Of a DNA stretch of 38,399 nucleotides, positions 23,375 to 32,384 are shown piece by piece (position 1 is the first letter of the stretch; every line of letters begins with the position of its first letter). A program made the translations under genes and the position numbers. The notes under the pieces are model-generated. The model made no database searches. It saw nothing but the letters and a program-made list of their open reading frames with translations, and was not told where the DNA came from. The stretch comes from Granulicella sp. (GTDB lineage Bacteria > Acidobacteriota > Terriglobia > Terriglobales > Acidobacteriaceae). Where the stretch lies: positions 1-38,399 of the forward strand of contig JANYLK010000216.1 of NCBI GenBank assembly GCA_025357875.1, given 5' to 3'.

Positions 23375-25921
23375 ATGGTGAAACGAACCTCCCTTAAAGC
23401 CGCGAAGCCGTCGCCCTCCCCCGGCGCAGCGAATCGATACGTCTGTGTGCATGGGCACTTCTATCAGCCGCCACGGGAGAATCCGTGGTTGGAGACGGTT
23501 GAGGTTCAGGATTCCGCAGCGCCGTATCACGACTGGAACGAGCGCATCACGGCGGAGTGTTATGCGCCCAACGGCGCCTCCCGTGTCACCAATCAGAAGA
23601 ATGAGATTGTGCGCATAGTCAATAACTACGCACGGATGAGCTTCAACTTCGGGCCCACGCTGCTGAAGTGGCTGGCCGACCAGGCGCCTAGAACCTATCG
23701 CATGATCCTGGATGCGGACCGCGCCAGCGCGCTGCGTTACGATGGCCACGGCTCGGCGGTTGCCCAGGTTTACAACCACATCATTCTGCCGCTAGCCAGC
23801 GAGCGCGACGCAGTCACCCAGATCCGCTGGGGCATCGCCGACTTCGAACATCGTTTTCAGCGACGGCCGGAAGGTATGTGGCTTGCCGAGACCGCCGTCA
23901 GCCGCAAGGCGCTCGACCTGATGGCCGCTGAAGGAATCCAGTTCACGATCCTTGCGCCGCATCAGTGTGGTCGTGTGCGCGCGATCGCGGCGGAGAACGA
24001 GCAGGACGGCTCGCGTCCGTGGACTTCCACTGCGAACGCGACTGTCGATCCGACTCGGCCTTACACCGTCATGCTTGACGAGGGCAGAAGCATCGCGGTG
24101 TTTTTCTACGATGGTCCAGCCTCGCGTGCGATTGCGTTCGAAGGCCTATTGAATAGCGGCGAAGCGTTTGGCAGCCGTCTACTGGATGGTTTCCGCGCCT
24201 CGGATGTTTCGGACAGGCCGCAGCTCTCGCACGTGGCGACCGATGGCGAAAGCTACGGTCATCATCATCGCTATGGCGAGATGGCGCTGTCATACGCCAT
24301 GCATTGGATCGACGATAACGACCATGCCAAACTCACCAACTACGGCGAGTTTCTAGATAAATTCCCTGCGACGTGGGAGGCCGAGGTGGCCGACGACACG
24401 TCGTGGAGTTGCATGCATGGCGTGGAGCGGTGGCGTTCCAACTGCGGCTGCAACGGCGGTAAGCCAGGCTGGAATCAGGAGTGGCGCGGACCGTTGCGCG
24501 AGGCGATCGACTTTCTGCGCGATGCCACGGCGCCGCTCAGCGAGACGCTCGCAGCGCCTTTGCTGGTCGATCTGTGGACCGCGCGCGACGGTTACATTGA
24601 GGTCGTGCTGGACCGCTCCGCAGAGTCAAAGGACCGCTTCTTCGCTCGCCACGCGAAGCACGTGCTCACTGCAAAGGAGCGCATTACGGTCCTCGAACTG
24701 CTGGAGCTGGAACGCCACGAGCAGTTGATGTATACGAGCTGCGGATGGTTCTTCGATGAGATCTCCGGGATCGAAACTGTGCAGATCATTGCGTATGCAG
24801 GGCGCGTGCTGCAACTCGCCGCTAAGCTGTTCGGAGAAGCCGGCGTCGCACTGGAGACACGTTTTATGGAGATGCTGGCCAAGGCGAAGAGCAACGTCGC
24901 CGAGATTGGCGACGGCGCCGAGTTGTACAAGCGCTACGTCATGGGCATCCGCATTGGCCTGGAGCAGGTGGGCGCGCACTACGCCATCAGCTCCGTGTTT
25001 CGCAGCTATCCCGAGGACGGCGAGCTGTTCTGCTTTGATTTGCATCGCGACTCGCACGAGGTCTTCACTTCGGGACGCGGCAAGGTCGCGCTTGGCCGTG
25101 CTCACATTCGATCGCGCATCACCGAGGAGACCGAGGAGATTTGTTTCGCAGTACTTCACCTGGGCGACCAGAATCTTTCGGCAGCAGTGCGTCACTTTTC
25201 TTCTGATTCACCCGATGACGTTGCGGCCTTTGCGACGTTTTCAAACGAGGCAGGGAATGCGATCCGGCGCGCCAATCTGCCTGAAGTGATTCGCCTCATC
25301 GATCGCTTCTTCGGGACACTGGCCTACTCGCTGACGTCGCTGTTCGCCGATGAGCAGCATCGCATCCTGCACACTATTCTCGACCGCACGCTGGCTGAGA
25401 TGGAGGATTCGCTGCGCAAGATCTACGAAGACCACGCATCGCTGTTGCGCTTCCTGACCGAGTCGGGAATGCCCGCGCCACCTGCGCTTGCGATTGCCGC
25501 CAACTTCGCCATCAACTCGAGTTTGCGCCGAGCGATAGCTGCTGACAATTTCGACGCGGTCGAGATTGGTGCGCTGTTTGCGCGGGCCACGGCTGACCAG
25601 GTAGTCGTCGATACCCAGGTGCTGAGCTTTGCCGCCGGAGAACGCATGAAGCGCGCCATGGTGCAACTGGAAGCGTCCGCGGAGAAGGACCGCGCCATGA
25701 AGGTCGCGCTGCAGACGGCGCTCAGCATAGCGGTTGGGTTGCGCTCACTTCCGTTCGATGTCAACCTGTGGCAGGCACAGAATATCTGGAATGACCTCTA
25801 CCGCCGCAGCGGCAAGAACTACTGGCCGCCGGAGTGGAAGCTCGCGTTCAAGAAACTTGGCGAGGCACTCTACATCAGCGTCGATGAACTGGTTATCGAT
25901 GAGGGCGTAACTGTGTTTTGA
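23375..25921 (+). CDS. GH57 family glycosidase with DUF3536 domain
   Basis: This 848-residue cytoplasmic protein has an N-terminal GH57 barrel: VHGHFYQPPRENPW (about 25-38), the probable nucleophile in EGMWLAETAVS (E172) and the probable acid in ATDGESYGHHH (D290). A C-terminal helical DUF3536 region follows, with ELLELERHEQLMYTSCGWFFD near 447. GH57 enzymes act on alpha-glucans as amylases, branching enzymes or glucanotransferases. This subgroup is uncharacterised as far as I know, so the substrate is not assigned. The ATG at 23375 is preferred over 23321 because the conserved part begins soon after. Neither has a clear ribosome site. Confidence 0.88.
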   Translation: MVKRTSLKAAKPSPSPGAANRYVCVHGHFYQPPRENPWLETVEVQDSAAPYHDWNERITAECYAPNGASRVTNQKNEIVRIVNNYARMSFNFGPTLLKWLADQAPRTYRMILDADRASALRYDGHGSAVAQVYNHIILPLASERDAVTQIRWGIADFEHRFQRRPEGMWLAETAVSRKALDLMAAEGIQFTILAPHQCGRVRAIAAENEQDGSRPWTSTANATVDPTRPYTVMLDEGRSIAVFFYDGPASRAIAFEGLLNSGEAFGSRLLDGFRASDVSDRPQLSHVATDGESYGHHHRYGEMALSYAMHWIDDNDHAKLTNYGEFLDKFPATWEAEVADDTSWSCMHGVERWRSNCGCNGGKPGWNQEWRGPLREAIDFLRDATAPLSETLAAPLLVDLWTARDGYIEVVLDRSAESKDRFFARHAKHVLTAKERITVLELLELERHEQLMYTSCGWFFDEISGIETVQIIAYAGRVLQLAAKLFGEAGVALETRFMEMLAKAKSNVAEIGDGAELYKRYVMGIRIGLEQVGAHYAISSVFRSYPEDGELFCFDLHRDSHEVFTSGRGKVALGRAHIRSRITEETEEICFAVLHLGDQNLSAAVRHFSSDSPDDVAAFATFSNEAGNAIRRANLPEVIRLIDRFFGTLAYSLTSLFADEQHRILHTILDRTLAEMEDSLRKIYEDHASLLRFLTESGMPAPPALAIAANFAINSSLRRAIAADNFDAVEIGALFARATADQVVVDTQVLSFAAGERMKRAMVQLEASAEKDRAMKVALQTALSIAVGLRSLPFDVNLWQAQNIWNDLYRRSGKNYWPPEWKLAFKKLGEALYISVDELVIDEGVTVF

Positions 25922-25934
25922 TGGGCGGTCATAG

Positions 25935-25957
25935 TATGTAACTTAGCCGGCTACATA
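25935..25957. terminator. Possible bidirectional terminator hairpin
   Basis: TATGTA (25935-25940) pairs with TACATA (25952-25957), and an overlapping palindrome TAGCCGGCTA lies inside. A T-rich stretch follows on the plus strand. It sits between the convergent GH57 and Rieske stops, which are 67 bases apart. Confidence 0.35.
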
Positions 25958-25988
25958 TTTATTTACCTGTAATTATCACTGGGATATA

Positions 25989-27092
25989 TTAGCTGCGCCA
26001 ATGCAGTGTGACTGGGCCGTCCATGGGATGTTCGGCGGTCTCGCGCAGTCTGGCCTGCTTCAGGGCGAAATACCACTTGGCCGGCTTGTCTGCGTCGTCG
26101 ATCAACATCAGCGCCGGGCCGTAGCGGAGGCCCTGGGCTTGCTCGACCATGGTCTCCTGATCCTGACGGACGAAAATTGCGCCGAAGAATTTGAGCATCT
26201 GCGTGAAGAACGGGAACCAGGCAAGCACGTTCCACGCCGCACATACGTCGATGCGACAGGTAGATGGAGTTACCGGCGTGACCGTGGTGAGAGTCGCGAA
26301 CCACTTATCGCCACTGCGTATGGTCTCGTAGCGGCGGTTGGGCATGACGAAGTCGATGGTGGTGGTCACCGGTCCGTGCGCGCCGAGCAGCTTGTACGGA
26401 AGGCTGTTGCTGGAGGGAGCGTGGGCCGCCATGCGGAAGCCGGCATTGCGTCCGCAATTCTCGAGATCCAGCAAGGGCTCGAATTGCTTCTCTTTTGCGT
26501 GAATGCTGGAACCGCTGCGCCACCACCACGATCGATGCACAAAGGGTCCGTGCGCGGGATCCATCAGGCCGATGATGCCATGGTCGACGTTGCAGGGAAG
26601 GTCGGCATGAAGATGCGCGGTGCGGAAGTGAGCGGAAAACTTCGGTACCTCGGGGATCGGCGGCAACTCGCCCTTGATGCGGCTTGCTCCAGGCTGTGGA
26701 AGATAGACCCAGGCATGGCCGTCGCGTTCTTCGCAGGCATACGACGCAGCGAAAATTTTGGAGGCGTCCAACGTGTCAGCCTCGGTCAGCGACGGGATCA
26801 GCTTGCACTGGCCGCTGCAAGGCTCGAACTGCCAGCCGTGATATTTGCAGGTCACGGTTTCGCCATCGAACCAGCCGGCTGAAAGTGGAATGCCGCGGTG
26901 CGGGCAGAGATCGCGCATGGCAAAGATGCGGCCATCGTTGCGGCGTCCGAGCAGCAGCGGATGCCCGAGCAGCAATGCTGTCTTAGTCGTGCCGCGGTGA
27001 AGCTGGTCGGCGCGGATCGCGGGATACCAATCGCCGAAAATCAGCTCTGCCGACGGTCCCGGGATGCTCGCAATACCAACCAGATCACTCAC
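25989..27092 (-). CDS. Rieske non-haem iron oxygenase, alpha-subunit type
   Basis: This is a 367-residue enzyme from a GTG at 27092. A TTG at 27101 is the alternative. The Rieske 2Fe-2S ligands are C63 and H65 (CPHRG) and C82 and H85 (CKYHGW). The mononuclear iron site shows the D-x2-H-x4-H arrangement in MDPAHGPFVH (D178, H181, H186). It should hydroxylate or demethylate a substrate using oxygen and an external reductase, and no reductase or ferredoxin gene is adjacent. Relatives include VanA-like, chlorophyllide-oxygenase-like and sterol or hopanoid-modifying enzymes. The substrate cannot be read from the sequence, although hpnI nearby makes a lipid plausible. The start lies 21 bases from that of the divergent glycosyltransferase. 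Confidence 0.88.
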   Translation of the reverse strand: MSDLVGIASIPGPSAELIFGDWYPAIRADQLHRGTTKTALLLGHPLLLGRRNDGRIFAMRDLCPHRGIPLSAGWFDGETVTCKYHGWQFEPCSGQCKLIPSLTEADTLDASKIFAASYACEERDGHAWVYLPQPGASRIKGELPPIPEVPKFSAHFRTAHLHADLPCNVDHGIIGLMDPAHGPFVHRSWWWRSGSSIHAKEKQFEPLLDLENCGRNAGFRMAAHAPSSNSLPYKLLGAHGPVTTTIDFVMPNRRYETIRSGDKWFATLTTVTPVTPSTCRIDVCAAWNVLAWFPFFTQMLKFFGAIFVRQDQETMVEQAQGLRYGPALMLIDDADKPAKWYFALKQARLRETAEHPMDGPVTLHWRS

Positions 27093-27113
27093 GCTTTCCA
27101 ATATAGTCGCGAT

Positions 27114-29111
27114 ATGCCATTGGGAAGCATACCGAAGCGCACGCTGGGCAATACGCTTGTACTACTCGGGCTGTGGTTTGTCTTCTACGGCAGCTTCACG
27201 CTGTTTCGGCCGGCGCTGCTGGATGACGCCGACTCAGTCCACGCCGAGGTTGCGCGCGAGATGCTGCTGCGTCACGATTGGGTGACGCTGTACGCAAACG
27301 GCATCCGCTATCTCGAAAAAGCTCCGCTGCTGTACTGGTCGATGGCGGCGAGCTTCAAGGTCCTCGGCGCGTCGACGGCGGCAGCGCGCCTCCCAAATGC
27401 GCTCACAATCCTTGCGCTAGCGTTCGTGGTGGAGGCGTTCGCACGCCGCGCCTTTCGCAGTGCACGGGCCGGCTTATACGCCGCGCTGATCCTGCTTTCG
27501 AGCTTTGGCATCTTTATCTTCACCCGCATCAATCTCCCCGACGCAATGGTCTGCCTGTGGCTTACGCTGGCAATCTATGCCTTCTGGCTGACGGAGCAGC
27601 AGGAGCACCCGAGCCTTATGCAGGCCTGCATCTTCTCCGCGTGCTGCGCGATGGGTGTGCTTGCCAAGGGGATGATCGGGCTACTGTTTCCGGCATGCAT
27701 CGTCGCCATCTATCTGACTGCGACCCGCGGCTGGAAGGGATTCTTGGCGCGGATGATCGAGATGCATCCGCTCGCCCGCACGCTGGTGTTTGTGGTCATC
27801 GTCGCGCCATGGCACGTCATGATCGCACTTGCTAATCGGACGCAAGGACATCCCGGTAGCCTCACATTTACTCATGGACACTGGACGGTACCGTTGCCGA
27901 CCGACGGCAACGTGCATGGATGGCTGTGGTTCTACTTCGTCAACGAACAGGTGTTGCGCTACCTCAATCTCCGTGTGCCGCGCGACTACGATACGGTCCC
28001 GCTGTGGCTGTTCTGGGGGCTATGCCTGGTGTGGCTGATGCCTTGGAGCGCGTATTTGTTCCATGCGATTTCCGGCGCGCTGCCTCTGCACTCGGGTGCG
28101 TGGCGCGACGCTTTCCGTCGCCGCGCACTTAACCCTCAACAGAAAACGCGCCTCCTACTCGTCGTATGGGCGGCGTTCCCGATGCTGTTCTTCTCGCTCT
28201 CTACGCGTCAGGAGTACTACGTTTTACCCGCGCTGCCCGCCATGATTGTGCTGACAGCGGGCTTCCTTGAGCTTTTCACTAAGTACAACAACGACGCAGA
28301 AATGCCCATACGTGGTCCCGGTGAACTGGCGACTAGCCGGGTCTTTGTCAGCATGGGAGAGAGCGAAGCGACCGCCGTCATCCGCGCGGGCGTTGCCGCG
28401 AATCGCATCGCCGTCGTTTTACTGGCTATCGGAACTATCTTCGCGGCGGCTGCGGTCTACTTCTTGCTGCATACGCGCGCGCCGTCGGCGAATACGGATT
28501 TAGCCGCACTGCTACAGCAGAATCCCGGTGACTACGCATTGTCGATGGGACATGTTCTCGATTTGAATTCGCAGGCGTTGGGACCGTTCCGACTACCGCT
28601 TGCGATCGCTGCGACTAGCCTCTTCTTCGGGCCACTGACTTCGTACATCCTGTGCAGACGAGCACGGCCTCATGCTGCGACATTGGCTCTCGCGGCCGGA
28701 ACGTTCGGTTTTCTGCTGGCTGCGCATCTGGGGCTACAGACGTTTGCGCCGGTGTTGAGTTCGCAGCAACTTGCCGCTGCAATCGCGCCGCAAATTCATG
28801 CAGATGATCTCATCGTCATCCATCAGGAGTACGAATACGCCAGCACCCTAGGCTTCTATCTGCGACGAAACGACATACACATCCTTGAAGGACGCAGCTC
28901 GAACCTTTGGTACGGAAGCTTCTTCGCAGACGCTCCGAAGATCTTCGAGACGCCGCAATCGCTCGCGCAAAAGTGGTCTGGTTCACAGCGCATCTTCCTG
29001 TGGCAGGATCTCGCGAATGCTCCTAGCTCGCTGCCCACGCTGCCGGCTCCCGCCTACGTCATCGCAAAGTCCGGCGGCAAAGAAATCGTCAGCAATCGAC
29101 CTGACGATTAG
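27114..29111 (+). CDS. GT39/ArnT-like polyprenyl-sugar glycosyltransferase
   Basis: This 665-residue membrane protein has about ten to twelve helices. It belongs to the GT-C superfamily (PMT/ArnT type), which transfers a sugar from a polyprenyl phosphate carrier to lipid A, protein or another lipid. The first periplasmic loop carries the acidic motif LLDDADSVHAEVAREML near residue 30, followed by GIRYLEKAPLLYWSMAASFKVLGA. LAKGMIGLLFPACIV lies near 185 and SLSTRQEYYVLPALPAM near 362. The C-terminal part is a soluble periplasmic domain. It is divergent from the Rieske gene with starts only 21 bases apart. Its stop overlaps the convergent MarR stop by four bases. Confidence 0.88.
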   Translation: MPLGSIPKRTLGNTLVLLGLWFVFYGSFTLFRPALLDDADSVHAEVAREMLLRHDWVTLYANGIRYLEKAPLLYWSMAASFKVLGASTAAARLPNALTILALAFVVEAFARRAFRSARAGLYAALILLSSFGIFIFTRINLPDAMVCLWLTLAIYAFWLTEQQEHPSLMQACIFSACCAMGVLAKGMIGLLFPACIVAIYLTATRGWKGFLARMIEMHPLARTLVFVVIVAPWHVMIALANRTQGHPGSLTFTHGHWTVPLPTDGNVHGWLWFYFVNEQVLRYLNLRVPRDYDTVPLWLFWGLCLVWLMPWSAYLFHAISGALPLHSGAWRDAFRRRALNPQQKTRLLLVVWAAFPMLFFSLSTRQEYYVLPALPAMIVLTAGFLELFTKYNNDAEMPIRGPGELATSRVFVSMGESEATAVIRAGVAANRIAVVLLAIGTIFAAAAVYFLLHTRAPSANTDLAALLQQNPGDYALSMGHVLDLNSQALGPFRLPLAIAATSLFFGPLTSYILCRRARPHAATLALAAGTFGFLLAAHLGLQTFAPVLSSQQLAAAIAPQIHADDLIVIHQEYEYASTLGFYLRRNDIHILEGRSSNLWYGSFFADAPKIFETPQSLAQKWSGSQRIFLWQDLANAPSSLPTLPAPAYVIAKSGGKEIVSNRPDD

Positions 29112-29584
29112 GTCCTCTTGCGATGCTTCCCCGGAACGGCAGCCGCTTTGAGCCGAATTGTTTTGAGGTGCTTGAGAAAATCCACGACGATTTCCAAATC
29201 GCTCTGAGGGACGGTCAGGATGTATGCATCCAGTTCCTTGGCGAGCCCGGCATAGTAGACGTCGATCTTCTCCATCTTCCTCGCGTTTACGCGCACCAGC
29301 ACACTACGGCGGTCGTCTGGATTCGGCTCGCGTTTAACACATCCGGCCTTCTCCAGGCGATCGAGCATGACGGTGACGCCGCCCGTAGTCAGTCCCATGC
29401 ATTCGGCTAGTTTGCCCGGTGTCGAAGTTCCAAGCATGTCCAGCAGGTTCATGCACTGCATATCGGTAAGGTGCAGCCCCACACAGTCCGCGACCTTCTG
29501 GTTAAAGAGGATTGCGCCAGCGCTGAAGCTACGTAGCTGGACGATCATCTCGGCGTGAAGGACGCTTCGGTTTGACTTTGCCAT
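29108..29584 (-). CDS. MarR-family regulator
   Basis: This 158-residue winged-helix dimeric repressor has helix ADCVGLHLTDMQCMNLLDMLG, recognition helix STPGKLAECMGLTTGGVTVMLDRLEKAGCVKREPNP (about residues 54-89) and wing DDRRSVLVRVN. The C-terminal dimerisation helix follows. Three Cys (near 34, 44 and 62) could allow redox sensing as in OhrR, but the classic N-terminal reactive Cys is not evident. A 19-base palindrome upstream suggests autoregulation and control of the divergent small gene. The stop overlaps the convergent glycosyltransferase stop by four bases. Confidence 0.92.
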   Translation of the reverse strand: MAKSNRSVLHAEMIVQLRSFSAGAILFNQKVADCVGLHLTDMQCMNLLDMLGTSTPGKLAECMGLTTGGVTVMLDRLEKAGCVKREPNPDDRRSVLVRVNARKMEKIDVYYAGLAKELDAYILTVPQSDLEIVVDFLKHLKTIRLKAAAVPGKHRKRT

Positions 29585-29605
29585 AAGGTAATGCTATTCA
29601 TAAAG

Positions 29606-29624
29606 TATCTTGTTTAGCAAGATA
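29606..29624. promoter_or_regulatory. Palindromic MarR operator candidate
   Basis: TATCTTG (29606-29612), TTTAG, CAAGATA (29618-29624) is a perfect 7-bp dyad of typical MarR-site size. It sits 22 bases upstream of the marR start, within a longer imperfect dyad (about 29597-29632). It is shared with the divergent small gene, so one bound dimer could repress both. Confidence 0.7.
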
Positions 29625-29672
29625 ATTATGAAATAAGACATGATGCGCAAGTCCAATCATCGAGGTAAGACC

Positions 29673-29966
29673 ATGACCGTCGAATACGCTGTACCTTGTG
29701 CTGCTGCGCTGGATTCAAATTTGGACAATAAGGCGGCGCTGATCGCCGGTACCGAGCAGGTGATGTCAGCATTTCTGTGCGCGGTGCAGCGAAGGCTCGG
29801 GCCGGAAGCTGCTCGCCGCGCCGCCGGTTATTGGATAGAAGCGTTTGAGGCAGCCACATGGAATTGCGGGCAAGCGGGTTTGGCGCTGAAAAGAATCACG
29901 ATCGCCGCCGCCAGTCGCCTGGCGCAAGAGACTGCCGCTACAAGGTTGACCGGCCAACCTTCGTAA
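29673..29966 (+). CDS. Small protein of unknown function divergent from marR
   Basis: This is a 97-residue soluble protein I do not recognise. The start has GAGGT upstream, which supports translation. It is Ala-rich and helical, with VMSAFLCAVQRRLGPEAARRAAGYWIEAFEA in the middle and KRITIAAASRLAQETAATRL at the end. It has no signal peptide, membrane helix or metal motif. Its promoter region contains the MarR palindrome, so it is probably the main regulated target in this divergon, but that is inference. It converges with hpnI, whose stop is 37 bases away. Confidence 0.6.
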   Translation: MTVEYAVPCAAALDSNLDNKAALIAGTEQVMSAFLCAVQRRLGPEAARRAAGYWIEAFEAATWNCGQAGLALKRITIAAASRLAQETAATRLTGQPS

Positions 29967-30002
29967 CGCACCACCCCACAGATTTCCATGGCAGTGGGCT
30001 GC

Positions 30003-31211
30003 TTACTGCTTCCCATCACAGTGCGCCAGGCGCCCGTCTTGCAGCGTGAAGTGTTCGCCGCGCCAGACCACCGTGTGCGAGGCGAAGCTCCAAGCCCAAA
30101 AACCCAGTCCGAAGAAATCGCGCAGTGGAAGCAGCCAGATATCACGCAGCACCTGCTCATCGCGTAGAATGCCGACCCCAACAGTCAGCGCCACCGACAC
30201 ACGCGCCAGTACGACGAGGCTGAGCAAGGTGAAGCTCCACAATTCGAAGCCGCTGGCAATGCAATTCAGCACCGCCCACGGAATGCAGTAGGTGATGCCG
30301 AGGCCTACGTATCCCCAGCGACGCGAGTCACGCGTGGAGCGGGCCCAACGTAGTTGATGATCCCAAAAACCGCGAAAGTCATACGCGGGGACGGTAGTCT
30401 CAACGGTCTCGCCGCATAGTTCGACGCGGTAGCCTGCGCGCGCGATGCGCACGCCGATCTCGTAGTCGTCGGCGAGGTAGTCCACCAGCGGCTCGAGACC
30501 TCCAACTGCCGTCAACGCTGTGCGAGAGACAGCCAGCGTTGAGCCAAGGCCGAAGCGAATGCCACCTTCGATCTTGCGTGCGGTCAGCACACCAGGTAAG
30601 AAATCGGTCGAGATGCCAAGCGCCTCCAGTCGCGCCCACACGGTCAGACCTTTGCCCTCGGCGGCGGTGCGGCCGAGATACGGCACGGTGACCATCCCGA
30701 CGCGCGGATCTTCCTCTCCTGTCGAGCCGCCGAAGCACGACATCACGCGCGTCAGGTAGTTGGGCAGAACGCGGATGTCGCTGTCGTTGATCAGCACGTA
30801 GTCGTATCGCGCGTGGCGCAGCATCTGGATGAGGTTGCTGACTTTGCCGGAGGTGCCAAGGCGCTCGGGACATTCGATCAACCGAATCGCGCAATCGGGA
30901 AACTCCGCGCGCAGGCGTTCAATCTCCGCGACCGCGGGATCGTCCATGCTGCTGACGCCGAACAGAATCTCAAAGCTGCTCGCATACTGCTGCGCACAGT
31001 GGCTGACGAAGCCGGCGTACATGCGCGCATCGACACCTTTCAGCGGCTTCAGGATGGTGACGTTGGGCGAGTAGCTCGGCGCATTCAGGCCCGCCGCGCC
31101 GCTTCGCCGCCAACTATGCTCAAAGTCGCGCGCGCTCCATAATGCGAGCAGCGTGTAAACCAACCCGCCCACAGTCAGTAGCGTCGTAACAACCTCTACC
31201 GACGTCGCCAT
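30003..31211 (-). CDS. hpnI: Hopanoid glycosyltransferase HpnI
   Basis: This 402-residue membrane-bound GT2/GT21-type enzyme resembles ceramide glucosyltransferase. HpnI adds N-acetylglucosamine to bacteriohopanetetrol, the step before deacetylation by HpnK. An N-terminal helix precedes the catalytic domain, which has VTILKPLKGVD near 51, the metal-binding D143-x-D145 in INDSDIRV, ADDYE at 247-251 and QLRWA at 286-290. Two or three C-terminal helices follow. It stands alone without other hopanoid genes in view. The nearby Rieske oxygenase and GT39 enzyme could act on related lipids, which is speculation. The ATG at 31211 begins a normal N-terminus, with no clear ribosome site. Confidence 0.88.
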   Translation of the reverse strand: MATSVEVVTTLLTVGGLVYTLLALWSARDFEHSWRRSGAAGLNAPSYSPNVTILKPLKGVDARMYAGFVSHCAQQYASSFEILFGVSSMDDPAVAEIERLRAEFPDCAIRLIECPERLGTSGKVSNLIQMLRHARYDYVLINDSDIRVLPNYLTRVMSCFGGSTGEEDPRVGMVTVPYLGRTAAEGKGLTVWARLEALGISTDFLPGVLTARKIEGGIRFGLGSTLAVSRTALTAVGGLEPLVDYLADDYEIGVRIARAGYRVELCGETVETTVPAYDFRGFWDHQLRWARSTRDSRRWGYVGLGITYCIPWAVLNCIASGFELWSFTLLSLVVLARVSVALTVGVGILRDEQVLRDIWLLPLRDFFGLGFWAWSFASHTVVWRGEHFTLQDGRLAHCDGKQ

Positions 31212-31226
31212 ACCCCTAGTCTACCC

Positions 31227-31259
31227 AACCCGCGTTCGCAGGGTCCCTGTAGTCGGGTT
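31227..31259. promoter_or_regulatory. Nested dyad in the hpnI divergent intergenic region
   Basis: An outer repeat AACCCG (31227-31232) and CGGGTT (31254-31259) encloses the palindrome CAGGG-T-CCCTG (31239-31249), and the two centres almost coincide. It lies 16 bases upstream of the hpnI start and 77 upstream of the outer-membrane protein gene. A regulator-binding site or 5'-leader hairpin is possible. Confidence 0.4.
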
Positions 31260-31335
31260 ACTCGATTGGCTTCACCTAGCTTACTCGGATGGGAGAATGA
31301 GGTTGCGAACGGTTAGTCTCGAAACTGAAAACTAC

Positions 31336-32352
31336 ATGAGAATCGCCAATCCATCTATCTTGCGCCGAGCGGCGCTGGCCTCTGTCCTGCTAGTCGGTAG
31401 CTATGTCTTCTCCTGCGCGCAATCGAAAACTACATCCAGCGATACGCCGCAGAATCCGACGGCTCCGCTAACCCAAGTCCAGGTCGATAACGCAGAGTCG
31501 ACCTCCAAGCCGGACGATGTGCAGATACCTGAGGCCAATCCTGCCCGGCCGACGGTCACGAATCCAGCTCACATTCCTCCGGTGGGGTATCTGCAGTTCG
31601 AACAGGGATTGGTGGAGGCGAACGGTTCGCCCTCAGGCCTGGACGGTCAGTTCAGCCTGGTTCAGTCTTTTCGCCTCTCCCTGCATCCGCGGCTGATGGT
31701 GCAGTTTCAAAGCCAGCCCATCGCCGTGAGCCGATTCGGAGCCACTCCAGACAATGCTGCGAGTTCGCAGACCGATCCGGGCGACTTGATCCTGGGCGTT
31801 CAAGGATTGCTAATCAAAGAGCTAGGGCGGAGACCCACGATTGCGGTAGCCTACTTGCAACGGGTTCGCTCTGGCAGCTCGCCTGACCTGGATATTGGCA
31901 GTTTCTCGCGGTCGGCGGTGGTGCTGATCAGCGGCGACCTGGGAAACTTTCACTACGACACCAACTACATCGTGTCTGAACAGTTGGCGGACCCTGTTCG
32001 TCGCGCGCAGTTTGGCCAGACGCTTTCAGTCACGCACGACCTGCTACCCGAGATCTTCGACGACAAGCTGGAGATTACCGGCGAGCTGTCTCACTTTAGC
32101 CAGCCGCTGGTCGCCACGACGCGCGATGGGGCGATAAGTCCACGCAGCAATGCGGTCGGCACGCTTTGGGCGCTCGGCTATTCGCTGCGCCCCAATCTCG
32201 TGCTGGACGCCGGATTCGAACACGGACTGACATCAACGTCCACAGCGTGGCAAGGGGTTGCAGGATTTACGTATCTCCTGCCCCACCGTTTGTGGAACCG
32301 TACCGAGGAGGCACGTGCGCCAGGCACTCACAAACATGTGCATCGGCGGTAG
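31336..32352 (+). CDS. Outer-membrane beta-barrel protein, MetA-pathway/'transporter' type
   Basis: This 338-residue exported protein has a signal sequence MRIANPSILRRAALASVLLVGSYVFSCAQ, then a Ser/Thr/Pro-rich linker to about residue 75. A predicted beta-barrel follows with alternating strands, opening at IPPVGYLQFEQGLVEANGS. The SFRLSLHPRLMVQFQSQPI and DPGDLILGVQGLLI segments match the family annotated as phenol-degradation MetA-like outer-membrane transporter. Its substrate is unknown. The start is chosen to give a standard signal peptide, and an ATG at 31297 adds 13 residues. It converges on the MerR gene with 32 bases between. Confidence 0.75.
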   Translation: MRIANPSILRRAALASVLLVGSYVFSCAQSKTTSSDTPQNPTAPLTQVQVDNAESTSKPDDVQIPEANPARPTVTNPAHIPPVGYLQFEQGLVEANGSPSGLDGQFSLVQSFRLSLHPRLMVQFQSQPIAVSRFGATPDNAASSQTDPGDLILGVQGLLIKELGRRPTIAVAYLQRVRSGSSPDLDIGSFSRSAVVLISGDLGNFHYDTNYIVSEQLADPVRRAQFGQTLSVTHDLLPEIFDDKLEITGELSHFSQPLVATTRDGAISPRSNAVGTLWALGYSLRPNLVLDAGFEHGLTSTSTAWQGVAGFTYLLPHRLWNRTEEARAPGTHKHVHRR

Positions 32353-32384
32353 TCTCGCGCCCGCGGCCCACCTGCGCCATCGTC

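Noticed and set aside
26001..26882. 293-codon plus-strand frame
   Set aside because: It is antisense to the Rieske oxygenase, whose cluster and iron ligands are clear.
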